A stretch of 64,000 bases of DNA from an uncultured Formosa sp. (GCF_947500765.1 NZ_CANMTH010000006.1:203916-267915); one strand, 5' to 3'; counted from the first letter of the stretch, positions 37,838-47,147 are shown. Numbers and translations: made by a program. Notes: generated by a model from the letters alone, not told the origin.

Positions 37838-40800
37838 ATGAAAGTAATCCTACCTAGCCATTTTAATTTAAACGAAAAGATTGGCAAAGATTTCGTTTAT
37901 CAATTAGGATTTGACAAGCAGAAAATAGACGGAACAATTCAAGAATATACTTATAATAGAGTAAATGGCTATGTGTTGACCGAAAATGGTGGTAGAGAAA
38001 TATTAGTTGCTTCAAGAAAGAATTGGTCGGCAAATGACCGTTTTGATTATGTTCTTCAAGCAAAAGACTTTGATAATATTAATGAAGGTGATTTCAGTAA
38101 TTACATTTGGCTAAAGCATCCCGATTTTGCAGAACCAAATACATTTAACGAAGTAAAAGAATCTTATAATGGAGCATTCTCATTTAAGCAAGAAAATTTA
38201 GAAGAAGGAATCGAAGGTCTTCGTTCTCCTCAAATTGGTGGTATATATGCAACTCTAGCACATTGGCAGATTGGTTCAGAACCTGCAACTATTGTAATGC
38301 CCACAGGAACTGGTAAAACGGAGACAATGCTTTCCTTGTTGATTGCTGCGAATTGTGAAAGAATACTTATCATTGTTCCATCAGAAGCATTACGCTCTCA
38401 ATTAGCTAAGAAGTTTATAGCTTTAGGTTTATTGAAACATTTAGGCATAGTAAATGAAGATAGCCTTTATCCTAGAGTTGGAATTCTGAAGCACCGCCCT
38501 CAAACAGAACAGGAGGTCAATGATTTCTTTGAAAATTGTAATGTGATTATTACGACTATGAGTGTTGTAGGGCAAATTAGCCCTCAAATCCAAACAAGAA
38601 TTTCAGAATACTGTTCTCATCTATTTATTGATGAAGCACATCACATTGCAGCAAAAACATGGAGGAAGTTCATTGAAGCTTTTAAAGAGAAGCATATATT
38701 ACAATTTACAGCTACACCATTCCGAAATGACGATAAATCAATTGGAGGAAAGATTATATTCAATTACCCACTGAATAAAGCACAAGAAGAGGGTTATTTT
38801 AAGAAAATCGATTATTACCCAATATACGAGTTTAACTCCTCTGACTACGATAGGTCAATAGCAGAAAAAGCAGTTGAAATATTAAGAGCAGATTTAGCAA
38901 ATGGGAATAACCACATTCTTATGGCAAGAGTGAATTCTACTTCTCGTGCTAATGAAGTGTACGAAATCTACAAAGAATATGAGGATTTAAATCCTATTCA
39001 AGCACATACAGGATTAAAAAATGAAGAACAGAAAGAAGCTATTCGTAAAATCTTAAATTATGAAACTCGCATTATAATATGCGTTGATATGTTTGGTGAA
39101 GGTTTTGATATGCCTGAATTGAAAATTGCAGCATTTCATGATGTAAAGAAAAGCTTGCCAATAACATTACAATTGGCGGGTAGGTTTACACGGACAAATA
39201 GAGATAATAATCTAGGGAATGCCTCTATAGTAGTTAATCTTGCCAATGTGGAGGTAACAGAAGAATTACAATCATTATATTCGCAAGATTCTGATTGGAA
39301 TCAAATCTTACCTGTTATCTCTGATGAAAATTCAAGAGAGCAGGAAAGTCTTTTTGAATTCATGCAAGGATTTGATAAATTTCCCGATGAAATACAGCTC
39401 CAAAATATCAGACCAGCATTAAGTACTGTTGTGTACAAAACAAATACTGAAACTTGGCAGCCTAATAACTTTGAAAAAGGAATTATAGGTATTGATAATT
39501 TCGACCAAGTTTATTCTGATATAAATAGCGAAAAAAGAACACTGGTGATTGTAACAGGAAATAGAGTTCCTGTTAAATGGGGAGACTTAAAAGATATTTT
39601 TCGATTAGAGTGGACTTTATATGTTGTTTATTGGAATCAAGACCAGCAACTACTTTACATTAATTGTTCTGCAAATGGGAGCATGTTCGAAAAACTTGCA
39701 GAGGCGGTATCATTAGGAACAGCTTCTCCGATAAATGCCGAAGACGTTTATCGGAGTTTAGGGAAAATCACAAGGTTAAAAATAAATAATGTTGGATTAA
39801 AAGAGCAATTAGGAAAGCAAAAAAGTTTCACGATGCATACAGGTGAAGATGTAGAACCAGCTCTTAGCCCTGTTCAATTACTCAATAAAATTAAATCTAA
39901 TATATTCGGAGTTGGATTTGAAAACGGTGATAAAGTTTCTATTGGCTGCTCTTATAAAGGGAGAGTTTGGACTAGGAAGAATGGTAACATTGAAGAGCTT
40001 ATAAATTGGTGTAATTATACTGGTGACAAACTACTAGATGAAACAATAGACCCCAATACAATTTTAAGTGGAGCAATTTACCCACATAAAGTTGATAGCC
40101 GCCCAGAGCTAATGCCAATTACGGTTGAATGGAATGATGAAGTTTATAAAAAGAATGAACAAGCTGTTTCTATAGTTCATAATGATTTTTCTTATCCTCT
40201 CGATTCATTTGAATTAGAATTACTTAATCCTTTAGAAACGGGGGACATAAACATTGTTCTTTATAATGAAAGATTTAGGTCAGTTTATAGATTGGAAATA
40301 AATGCGGATAATTTTGATTTTATTAACGTTGAAAATCCTTGTTTTATAAAATTTGGAGCAACTGCACATCGCTTATCAGAATACTTTTATAGTTACTCAC
40401 CTATTATTCGATTTTTAAATGGTGCATGGCTAGAAGGAAATCAATTTGTCGATTTCGTTTTTGATGGAAGTTCATATGAACGTAATAAAATTAAAGCATG
40501 GGATTGGACAGGTGTTAATATTAGAGAGGAATCTCAAGGAGAGCAAAAAGCTACTGGTAATATACAGCACAAAGTAATTACGGTACTACAGGAAAAGGAT
40601 TTTGATATAATCTTTGATGATGATAGTTCTGGAGAGGCTGCAGATTTGATTACAGTAAAAGTTGACGATATTGCTAAGAAAATAATTATTGAATTGTATC
40701 ATTTAAAATATTCGCATGGAGAAAATGCAGGTGCTAGGATAAGTGACTTGTATGAAGTTTGCGGACAAGCACAAAAAAGTGTGTTTTGGAAGGGGAAAGG

Positions 40801-41074
40801 TGGTTTTGCATTGTTTAAACATTTGATTCAAAGGGAATCAAGGAGAGTATCAAATGGTAAAAATTCCCGTTTTGAAAAAGGCACTATTGAGAACTTAGCA
40901 GTAATAAAAGAAAAAAGTAAACGATTTTATAAAACTGACTTTAAAATTTATATAGTTCAGCCAGGTTTATCGATAGAAAGAGCTTCCGAACAACAATTAG
41001 AACTATTAGCTGTAACCGAAAATCACCTTTTAGAAACTTATAAGATTGATTTAGAGGTGATAGCAAGTGAATAA
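37838..41074 (+). CDS. Cassette 6: SF2 DEAD/DEAH helicase with nuclease-like C-terminus
   Basis: A 1078-aa protein, unusually large for a cassette. The SF2 helicase core shows motif I MPTGTGKTE (about 154-162), Ia IVPSEALRSQLAKKF, motif II LFIDEAHH (about 262-269), motif III TATPFR, and motif VI QLAGRFTRTNRDN (about 444-456). The middle (about 480-890) is unassigned. The C-terminal part carries DSSGEAADLI ... KIIIELYHLKYS (about 927-955), which has the spacing of a PD-(D/E)xK nuclease (D/E ... ExK-like ELYHLK). Such helicase-nuclease proteins are common in restriction and anti-phage systems; that function is inferred. Sole gene between attI-like element 2 and its own attC. Confidence 0.88.
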   Translation: MKVILPSHFNLNEKIGKDFVYQLGFDKQKIDGTIQEYTYNRVNGYVLTENGGREILVASRKNWSANDRFDYVLQAKDFDNINEGDFSNYIWLKHPDFAEPNTFNEVKESYNGAFSFKQENLEEGIEGLRSPQIGGIYATLAHWQIGSEPATIVMPTGTGKTETMLSLLIAANCERILIIVPSEALRSQLAKKFIALGLLKHLGIVNEDSLYPRVGILKHRPQTEQEVNDFFENCNVIITTMSVVGQISPQIQTRISEYCSHLFIDEAHHIAAKTWRKFIEAFKEKHILQFTATPFRNDDKSIGGKIIFNYPLNKAQEEGYFKKIDYYPIYEFNSSDYDRSIAEKAVEILRADLANGNNHILMARVNSTSRANEVYEIYKEYEDLNPIQAHTGLKNEEQKEAIRKILNYETRIIICVDMFGEGFDMPELKIAAFHDVKKSLPITLQLAGRFTRTNRDNNLGNASIVVNLANVEVTEELQSLYSQDSDWNQILPVISDENSREQESLFEFMQGFDKFPDEIQLQNIRPALSTVVYKTNTETWQPNNFEKGIIGIDNFDQVYSDINSEKRTLVIVTGNRVPVKWGDLKDIFRLEWTLYVVYWNQDQQLLYINCSANGSMFEKLAEAVSLGTASPINAEDVYRSLGKITRLKINNVGLKEQLGKQKSFTMHTGEDVEPALSPVQLLNKIKSNIFGVGFENGDKVSIGCSYKGRVWTRKNGNIEELINWCNYTGDKLLDETIDPNTILSGAIYPHKVDSRPELMPITVEWNDEVYKKNEQAVSIVHNDFSYPLDSFELELLNPLETGDINIVLYNERFRSVYRLEINADNFDFINVENPCFIKFGATAHRLSEYFYSYSPIIRFLNGAWLEGNQFVDFVFDGSSYERNKIKAWDWTGVNIREESQGEQKATGNIQHKVITVLQEKDFDIIFDDDSSGEAADLITVKVDDIAKKIIIELYHLKYSHGENAGARISDLYEVCGQAQKSVFWKGKGGFALFKHLIQRESRRVSNGKNSRFEKGTIENLAVIKEKSKRFYKTDFKIYIVQPGLSIERASEQQLELLAVTENHLLETYKIDLEVIASE

Positions 41075-41080
41075 ACAACG

Positions 41081-41213
41081 AAATGCCAACAATGTATAAA
41101 AATAATAGCCGGGATAGCAGTAAATTCAAGGGTTGTAGCCCGCTTCAACTTTTGTGTAACTTGACAGGAAAGTGCCACGCAATCGGCTACTATTCTTATA
41201 CGAAACGTTAGGC
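41081..41213 (+). other. attC-like site, cassette 6/7 junction
   Basis: R'' AAATGCCAAC (41081-41090), R' GTTAGGC (41207-41213). Arms TGTATAAAAATAATAGCCG and CGGCTACTATTCTTATACG pair almost perfectly. This is the site closest to a textbook attC. The interior differs from all other sites in the window. Confidence 0.82.
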
Positions 41214-41261
41214 ACAATTAGAACAGCGAAAACCATCTAACTTAAAAAAATAAAACCAATA

Positions 41262-41783
41262 ATGAAAAATCTTAAATTAACAAGTACCGTAATTGCATTA
41301 ATTCTAACATTTAATTTAATAGCACAAACAGCACCAAAAGGAAAAAAAACGTTAGAAGTAAAAGAAAATTATGAAGGTGAATATATGCAAGAAGTTACTA
41401 AGGGAGACTTGTCAAAAGTTGTTATAGATGCAATGACAAATAGAGTTCCTAAAAAATTGAAAAAATATGGTTTTGAAGATATTACAATTTTAAAAATTGG
41501 TAAAGTCAAAACCCCAATTAGTTTAGCAACTAAGATGTCTAATTCTGTTGGTGGAAATAAAGGAGCAGGAAAGGCTCAATTGGAATTAGCAAAAACTTCG
41601 GGAGAAATAGAACGAGCAGTAGACAAGATGTATACCGAGGAAACTGATATAGACTGGAAGTTTCAAGTTAATTTTACTGACAATAAAACTGGGAAAGAAT
41701 TCAGAGTCCGATTGAGCACAATGTCTTATGCACCAAAATATATTATCAAAGAAAGTGCAACCGTAATAAATTTGAGGAAATAA
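41262..41783 (+). CDS. Cassette 7: secreted protein of unknown function
   Basis: A 173-aa protein with a signal peptide (1-21, ending NLIAQ). The mature protein is basic, begins with KGKKTLEVKENYEGEYMQEV, and has a helical middle with a long polar helix (GGNKGAGKAQLELAKTSGEI) and strand-rich C-terminus (WKFQVNFTDNKTGKEFRVRL). No family recognised. Sole gene of its cassette, 55 bases after the boundary. Confidence 0.75.
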   Translation: MKNLKLTSTVIALILTFNLIAQTAPKGKKTLEVKENYEGEYMQEVTKGDLSKVVIDAMTNRVPKKLKKYGFEDITILKIGKVKTPISLATKMSNSVGGNKGAGKAQLELAKTSGEIERAVDKMYTEETDIDWKFQVNFTDNKTGKEFRVRLSTMSYAPKYIIKESATVINLRK

Positions 41784-41785
41784 AA

Positions 41786-41899
41786 CAGCTAACAACACCG
41801 CATATAATCAATTGCTAGTGCAAGCCTACTTTCGAAAATCCTCGCTGACTTTCTATCTAAAGATATTTAATACAAACTAAATAAACTCGTTATCAACCG
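41786..41899 (+). other. attC-like site, cassette 7/8 junction
   Basis: R'' CAGCTAAC, then AACACCGCATATAATCAATT and the long-subtype interior AGCCTACTTTCGAAAATCCT; R' GTTATCAAC (41889-41897). The right arm is shorter than in other sites. Confidence 0.65.
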
Positions 41900-41912
41900 T
41901 TAAAACAAAAAC

Positions 41913-43154
41913 ATGAAAATCAATTTTTTAATTATTTTTTCAATCCTATCAGTTTTATTTTCTTGCAGCTCTGATAGTGTTGAACCTAGTGAAAATGTCA
42001 ATTTAGATCCAACAGTTTTTAATGTAACTTTAGAACAAGTTACAGATGTTAGTGCAACAATACAATGGTCTGTTTCTAATGACCCTGAAAACCAAACTAT
42101 AACTTATGACATATATTTAAATAGTAATCTTATTTACGCCAATTCAAACAATTTAAATTATACATTTGAAAACCTTACAAACGAAACAAACTACTCTGGA
42201 AAAGTGGTAGCTTCAGATGGAGTGAATAGTACAATTGTTAACTTTTCTTTTAAAACACAACCTTTTATTCCTTTAGTATTTAATGGATCTGTTGTTCTTT
42301 CTACACAACAAGAAGTGAACGACTTTGGCAACAATCACTACAATATTATTAACGGAAACTTATCTATACAGTCTACTACCGGCCTCACTTCAGATATTTC
42401 AGACTTAACCCCATTAGTAGACATTACGGAAGTAATTGGATATGTTCAAATACAACAAACATCAATACAATCATTGGAGGGACTAAATAACTTATCCGAT
42501 ATTAATGGCATCCTAAGAATAAATTACAATAATGCTTTACAAAACTTAAACGGTTTAGAAAGTTTGGTTTCAATAAATCAGGATTTATTGATTTATAATA
42601 ATAATTTACTTGAAAATACCAATGCGATTGGAAATCTAAATAATTTCAGTGGATATATACATGTTTCTAACAATCCTAATTTGATTAATTTAACTTTTTC
42701 TGAAAATATTAAACAATTAGAAAGTATAGAAATTTTAAATAATGCCTCTTTAGAAAGAATTAGTGGTTTTAACAATATCAGCAAGATTGATGAGATCTTG
42801 TATTTAAACGATAATATATTACTCGGTAATATAGATTTTAGTAGCTTGAATGCTATTGGTAGTTCTTTTTCAATTATCAATAATCTATTAAGTGATCTCT
42901 CTGCTTTTAATAATTTATCGACTATAGGTGGCTATTTCGATATAATGAATAACAAATCTTTAACAAGCCTCAATGGGTTAAGCAATCTAACAAGTGTTAA
43001 TAATACTTTTAATTTATGGAATAACGCCATGCTTTCAGATTATTGTAGTCTAACAATTATTATGCAAAATAATAGTATACCCGGTACATTTTCAACATTT
43101 GGAAATTTATTTAATCCTACTAAACAAGACATCATTAATGGAAATTGTAATTAA
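41913..43154 (+). CDS. Cassette 8: lipoprotein with fibronectin III and receptor-L/LRR-like domains
   Basis: A 413-aa lipoprotein (signal ending LFSC, Cys18). A fibronectin type III domain lies at about 30-117 (LEQVTDVSATIQWSVSNDPE). A leucine-rich receptor-L-like repeat region follows (about 130-405) with SIQSLEGLNNLSDINGILRI, LQNLNGLESLVSINQDLLI and LTSLNGLSNLTSVNNTFNLW. It ends with DYCSLTIIM and a final Cys pair. This is the common flavobacterial surface-lipoprotein type, probably a binding protein. A four-digit-length lipoprotein in a cassette is notable. Sole gene of its unit. Confidence 0.85.
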   Translation: MKINFLIIFSILSVLFSCSSDSVEPSENVNLDPTVFNVTLEQVTDVSATIQWSVSNDPENQTITYDIYLNSNLIYANSNNLNYTFENLTNETNYSGKVVASDGVNSTIVNFSFKTQPFIPLVFNGSVVLSTQQEVNDFGNNHYNIINGNLSIQSTTGLTSDISDLTPLVDITEVIGYVQIQQTSIQSLEGLNNLSDINGILRINYNNALQNLNGLESLVSINQDLLIYNNNLLENTNAIGNLNNFSGYIHVSNNPNLINLTFSENIKQLESIEILNNASLERISGFNNISKIDEILYLNDNILLGNIDFSSLNAIGSSFSIINNLLSDLSAFNNLSTIGGYFDIMNNKSLTSLNGLSNLTSVNNTFNLWNNAMLSDYCSLTIIMQNNSIPGTFSTFGNLFNPTKQDIINGNCN

Positions 43155-43160
43155 TAAATA

Positions 43161-43240
43161 CTAATACTGTATATAAAAAAAATGCTATTTTCAGCTTAAC
43201 CAAAGCAACTATTATTATACGAACCCCCTTGCGCCCCATA
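43161..43240 (+). other. Degenerate attC-like site, cassette 8/9 junction
   Basis: Left part TACTAATACTGTATATAAAA (YAAC mutated to TAAT), right part AGCAACTATTATTATACGAA followed by CCCCCTTGCGCCCC in place of GTTR. Arms still pair (ATATAAAAAAAATGCTA with AGCAACTATTATTATA). Confidence 0.55.
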
Positions 43241-43252
43241 CAAACTAACAAA

Positions 43253-44035
43253 ATGCAAAGAAAAATAATCACACTTTTACTTTTAGTAATATTCACAACT
43301 TTTGGATATACTCAATCTGAAAAAATCAATATTAAAACAGACCACTTAACGGAAGTGAATTACCTAAAAGCGAATGATTTTTATTTAACTCATTATCTAT
43401 ATATCGACTTATTTTTAAGAGAAAATCTGTTTCCCGAAGCAAATTCAGAAGATGTTTCCTCTATCCTAAAAGCTCTAAAAAAATATGTGTCCGTAGAAAA
43501 CAAATTAGATATTGAAATTGAAAAACCTGGAAAAAGGAATTACTTAATCCGATTCGTAATATTAAAGAAAGATGACGGCACTGAACTTTTAATAGCTTTC
43601 ACGAACTGGAGTGTAAAGGACAAAAAGTTTGAAAAAGATATTAAAATGGAAAATGATTCTTATACGAGATGGTATTTTCTAAATGGAAACAAAATGACCT
43701 ACAGAAAAGATATGTCTAATCAGAATGATTACTTAAATATTAACAAGTCTGACTTGGCAAACGCTTATCTATTTGATGAACTATACGATAACGATTCTGA
43801 GGTAAAAAACACAATAGACGCATATCTAAATCAAAGTGATTTAAGTGTATCAGATAAAATTATGGCAAATTTGATTCTCTTGAAATACCAAATTTTTAAA
43901 ACAGAGAATGATAATGTGACTAAACAAACTAAATACATAACGGAACTATTTGAAAAAAATAAATCTGAGTCTAACCTAAGAGGTTTACAAGCGGCTTTTG
44001 ATGCAACAAAATTTCAAATAGAATTAATGAAATAA
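43253..44035 (+). CDS. Cassette 9: secreted protein of unknown function
   Basis: A 260-aa protein from ATG 43253 (an earlier TTG at 43229 lies in the attC core). Signal peptide about 1-21 (ending FGYTQ). The mature part alternates helices and strands, with LTEVNYLKANDFYLTHYLYI at its start and RWYFLNGNKMTYRKDMSNQN in the middle, and a C-terminal helical region (SEVKNTIDAYLNQSDLSVSD onward). No family recognised. Confidence 0.78.
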   Translation: MQRKIITLLLLVIFTTFGYTQSEKINIKTDHLTEVNYLKANDFYLTHYLYIDLFLRENLFPEANSEDVSSILKALKKYVSVENKLDIEIEKPGKRNYLIRFVILKKDDGTELLIAFTNWSVKDKKFEKDIKMENDSYTRWYFLNGNKMTYRKDMSNQNDYLNINKSDLANAYLFDELYDNDSEVKNTIDAYLNQSDLSVSDKIMANLILLKYQIFKTENDNVTKQTKYITELFEKNKSESNLRGLQAAFDATKFQIELMK

Positions 44036-44039
44036 ATAC

Positions 44040-44175
44040 TGTGCGCAAAAAACATATAAAAAATTCCTGAATTTATCTTAACCAGAATTAGTCGCTTTGT
44101 TTGCTTGTTTCTAATTTTATCATTTAAAATACTTGTACACAAAACACACAACAAACCACATACAAATGCGTTTAT
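44040..44175 (+). other. Degenerate attC-like site after cassette 9
   Basis: TGTGCGCAAAAAAC at the left pairs with the cassette 9 start (TTGCGC). Then come AATTCCTGAATTTATCTTAA and, at the right, CACAACAAACCACATACAAA-TGCGTTT, close to the right arm of the long subtype (GCAACAAACCATATACAAAC). Confidence 0.55.
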
Positions 44176-44265
44176 TATAAAGCAGTATCAAGTATATAAA
44201 ACCAGATTATTTACCTAAACATTAGGCCAATAATAAAGGGAATACTTGATCCAAAAAACATAACC

Positions 44266-44850
44266 ATGAAAATATTAAACACCGTTTTAATTGCTTTAAG
44301 TCTTACTTTATTAATAAGTTGTGCCGAAAACAACAAGAAAGCTAAAAGTGAAACTACCAAACAAGAATCTATGCCAGATAATGCGCATAGACCAACACCA
44401 CCTAGAGGAGAAGACCAACGCACCCCATGTGAAGCATTAAAAGAAGGCCCTACTGGTAGTAGTGAACATGGTCCAATGGACAATGCCGACGGAAATAGAG
44501 ATGGCACAGTATTGCGAGAAGAACTGGAGGCTTTTATGGAAGTAGGAGAATATAGAAGAGTTACCATACTAAATTACTTTGACCAATTTGATACAGATAA
44601 AGACGGAAAACTAAGCGACACAGAGTTCGCAAAAGTTACACCCAATTTTAGTTTTAATGGTACCGATGCCAACGGAGACTGTGTAGTTACTAGAGAAGAA
44701 GTTATGGCTTATGCCAATGAGGAAGGTCGTAGTTATCGTAAAATTGGACTTGATAAATTCTTCGACTTAGTTGATACCAACAAAGACAATAAAGCAACCC
44801 CTGAAGAAATAGAAGCCGCACACCAAAGCGGACTTCTTGCACGATTTTAA
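44266..44850 (+). CDS. EF-hand lipoprotein
   Basis: A 194-aa lipoprotein (signal ending LLISC, Cys18). EF-hand calcium loops are readable: DNADGNRDGTVLREE (about 74-88), DTDKDGKLSDTE (about 108-119), DANGDCVVTREE (about 131-142) and DTNKDNKATPEE (about 170-181). All have Asp at position 1 and an acidic residue near position 12; it is a calcium-binding envelope protein. No attC-like palindrome follows, and it has its own strong terminator, so it looks like a normal chromosomal gene rather than a cassette. Confidence 0.9.
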   Translation: MKILNTVLIALSLTLLISCAENNKKAKSETTKQESMPDNAHRPTPPRGEDQRTPCEALKEGPTGSSEHGPMDNADGNRDGTVLREELEAFMEVGEYRRVTILNYFDQFDTDKDGKLSDTEFAKVTPNFSFNGTDANGDCVVTREEVMAYANEEGRSYRKIGLDKFFDLVDTNKDNKATPEEIEAAHQSGLLARF

Positions 44851-44908
44851 GCAATACACCTAAAGCAAGTAGCCTAATAAAAAAGGCGACCTTTAACATA
44901 TTAAAAAA

Positions 44909-44938
44909 GGGCATTACACTGGCGTAATGCCCTCTTTT
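44909..44938 (+). terminator. Terminator of the EF-hand gene
   Basis: Perfect stem GGGCATTAC / GTAATGCCC with a 6-base loop (ACTGGC), then CTCTTTT. Confidence 0.92.
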
Positions 44939-44940
44939 AA

Positions 44941-45430
44941 TAATGGTTGTTCGCAACGCAAATCCTCGTTATAAAATACACACACATAAAAACTTACGAC
45001 TAGTCTGCTCTTACCTTAGATGTTTTTTAACCCCAACAGACACAGCACTGATATAAAAAGAACGCAATACCCAAAAACGCACAAAAATAGTTATGTGAAC
45101 CTTTACCAATATGCACAGGTTTTGACACCCCGTTTTGACACACCGTGACACAAATTGACACACCATGAACGGTTAAGCACACACTTGAACGTTCTTGATA
45201 CAAAACAGGTATTTTCTAGGGGTTTTGTTCGAGTCTTGTTCGAGTCTCCTTCGGGAACGCTTCGAGTGTATAATTTAAAAATGGAACGTTTTACAAGAGA
45301 AATACAAACTAGCCCCAAATAACACAAGATATGCACATTTTTCTGGCGGCTAAAAAAAATTAGAAATGCATGTTTTTATTAAAAAAAAAATCGGAAAGTT
45401 AATAGACGTTATGTGTTGTACCGTTTCAAC
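44941..45430. other. Gene-free stretch with TGACAC repeats
   Basis: About 490 bases without a convincing gene. TGACAC occurs four times in 39 bases (45123, 45136, 45146, 45156), three of them at exact 10-base spacing. Further right, CGAGTCTTGTTCGAGTCTC and a CTTCGGGAACGCTTCGAG piece form a small hairpin. Confidence 0.5.
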
Positions 45431-45574
45431 TTATTTAAACTAAAACGCTGTCTTTTTTATGGTTGCCCCCCCTATTCTTGTATTAATATAAAACATTATA
45501 TTTATTCTTCTAAATAAATAATATCCAATTATTTTATCGAGATAACCCTATTTTTATTTTGGATAAAAGGAGTT
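45431..45574 (+). promoter_or_regulatory. attI/Pc-like element 3
   Basis: Diverged relative of elements 1 and 2 over about 145 bases (TTATTTAAACTAAAAC ... AATATCCAATTATTTTATCG-AGATAACCC ... TATTTTTA ... GGATAAAAGGAGTT). The GTT is 45572-45574, exactly at the start of the antiporter cassette. Confidence 0.68.
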
Positions 45575-45623
45575 GTAGTGCATTTAAGGATACCGAACAA
45601 CCATTGAACAAAAAAATTATAAA

Positions 45624-46052
45624 ATGAAAACTTACAAATCAAAATTTGGATATGAAATAATAGTATTTCTTACACTATTATTCGGATCAATTATTGGATT
45701 TATGCTTTATAAAAATGAACCATTGAAAGCAATAGTTTCGGTTGGCGGAATCTTTTCATTGGTTTACGGACTTTGCTTATATCTAAACTTTTCGACTGAA
45801 TACACAATTAGCAACAATCATATATTAAAAGTAAAATGTGGATTTTTTTATAACAAATCGTTCGATATTAATAAAATAAAATCAATAGCAAAAAGTAATA
45901 ATTTGATTTCATCTCCTGCCCCATCATTGGACAGAATTAAGTTGACTTATAGGAATTTTGACTTGATTGTAATCTCACCTAAAGACAAAATTAGGTTTGC
46001 GAGGGAATTGACCAAGTTGAATCCCGAAATTGAAAATAAATTGACTGAATAA
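45624..46052 (+). CDS. Cassette 10, gene 1: two-TM protein with PH-like domain
   Basis: A 142-aa protein with two membrane segments (about 9-29 and 35-55) and a C-terminal strand-rich domain (EYTISNNHILKVKCGFFYNK, FDINKIKSIAKS, IKLTYRNFDLIVISPKDKIR) ending in a helix. This is the bacterial PH-domain (bPH/DUF304-like) plan. Cassette genes at 56149 and 62051 share the same architecture. It is 19 bases upstream of an antiporter gene in the same cassette and may assist it. Confidence 0.8.
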   Translation: MKTYKSKFGYEIIVFLTLLFGSIIGFMLYKNEPLKAIVSVGGIFSLVYGLCLYLNFSTEYTISNNHILKVKCGFFYNKSFDINKIKSIAKSNNLISSPAPSLDRIKLTYRNFDLIVISPKDKIRFARELTKLNPEIENKLTE

Positions 46053-46071
46053 AAAACATCGCGAATAAAAT

Positions 46072-47025
46072 ATGATATTATCGTCACTATTAATTATTAC
46101 AGGGTTTACAAGCCTAATATTTGGCGCGAATTGGCTTGTTGACGGAGCTTCTTCATTGGCGAAAAAAAATAACGTTTCCGATTTAGTAATTGGATTGACA
46201 ATTGTAGCATTTGGAACTTCCGCACCTGAATTAGTTGTGAATTCAGTAGCTTCATTTAACGGACTTTCCGACATTGTTTTTGGAAATATTATTGGAAGCA
46301 ATAATTTTAACTTGTATATAATTCTTGGAATAGCAGGTTTAATTTATCCAATTACGGTTCAGTCTTCAACAGCTTGGAGAGAAATACCTATCTCATTAAT
46401 TGTAGCAATATTATTGTTTGTAATTGCCAACGATTTTTTTATTAATCAGAGTCCTGAAATTTCAAGAGTTGATGGAATGATATTATTGGTAGGGTTTATT
46501 TGCTTTATTTATTACGTTTTTAGTCAGTTAAAACAAGAAAAAATTGAAGCCATTACTTATGAAGATAAATCAAATTACAAAATTTGGGGATTAGTAACAT
46601 TGGGAATTGCTGGACTTATAATTGGCGGAAAATTAGTTGTCGATAATAGTATAGATATTGCAACTGAATTAGGAGTTAGTCAAAAAATAATTGGTTTAAC
46701 CATAATTGCGGCAGGAACATCACTTCCAGAATTAGTAACTTCAATTGTTGCTGCCTTAAAAAAGAATAGCGATATAGCAATTGGAAACGTGATTGGCTCA
46801 AACATTTTTAATGTACTGTTAATACTTTCAATTAGCTCATTTATAAATCCTATAAAGTATAATTCAAATTTTAACCAAGATTTATTAATCTTAATTGGCG
46901 GAACCGTTTTTCTAATAATTGCAATGTTTACTGGACAAAGAAAAAAATTTGATAGATGGGAAGCATTAATTTTGTTAAGTTTTTATCTGATTTATACGAC
47001 CTATTTAGTAACGAAAGAAATATAA
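46072..47025 (+). CDS. Cassette 10, gene 2: CaCA-family calcium/sodium antiporter (YrbG-like)
   Basis: A 317-aa inner-membrane antiporter of the Ca2+:cation family with about ten membrane segments. Both alpha repeats are present and carry the ion-binding Glu: IGLTIVAFGTSAPELVVNSV (about 39-58) and the second copy IGLTIIAAGTSLPELVTSIV (about 207-226), each followed by GN(I/V)IGSN. The two halves are internally homologous, as the family requires. It shares a cassette with the PH-like membrane protein and would be driven by attI-like element 3. Confidence 0.92.
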   Translation: MILSSLLIITGFTSLIFGANWLVDGASSLAKKNNVSDLVIGLTIVAFGTSAPELVVNSVASFNGLSDIVFGNIIGSNNFNLYIILGIAGLIYPITVQSSTAWREIPISLIVAILLFVIANDFFINQSPEISRVDGMILLVGFICFIYYVFSQLKQEKIEAITYEDKSNYKIWGLVTLGIAGLIIGGKLVVDNSIDIATELGVSQKIIGLTIIAAGTSLPELVTSIVAALKKNSDIAIGNVIGSNIFNVLLILSISSFINPIKYNSNFNQDLLILIGGTVFLIIAMFTGQRKKFDRWEALILLSFYLIYTTYLVTKEI

Positions 47026-47031
47026 ACAACA

Positions 47032-47147
47032 CACCACAACATTATATAAAAATAATGTTTAGTTTAGTATTTAATCAAAGGTGAGTGCACTTTTATTACG
47101 TCTGATTTTCCTGCGGAAAATCCTCGCACACAAAACTGTTAGCTGTA
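47032..47147 (+). other. attC-like site, cassette 10/11 junction
   Basis: R'' CACCACAAC (47032-47040), R' GTTAGCTGTA (47138-47147), inner hairpin GATTTTCCTGCGGAAAATC then CTCGCACACAAAACTG. Right arm truncated as at 35751. Confidence 0.75.

Larger units (their letters stand above)
37783..44175 (+). mobile_element. Cassette array 2 (helicase cassette plus three)
   Basis: Cassette 6 (37783-41206) has matching ends GTTGGCATT / AATGCCAAC (9/9). Cassette 7 starts GTTAGGC (41207), the only canonical GTTRRRY core in the window, and ends CAGCTAAC (core 5 bases match). Cassettes 8 (from 41889) and 9 (from about 43226) have degenerate ends: TACTAAT instead of YAAC after cassette 8, while TTGCGC at the start of cassette 9 pairs with GCGCAA at its end. 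The right edge is eroded. Confidence 0.72.

Noticed and set aside
45103..45336. 77-codon minus-strand frame over the TGACAC repeats
   Set aside because: Low-complexity protein with no family, no start context and overlapping repeats; most likely chance.
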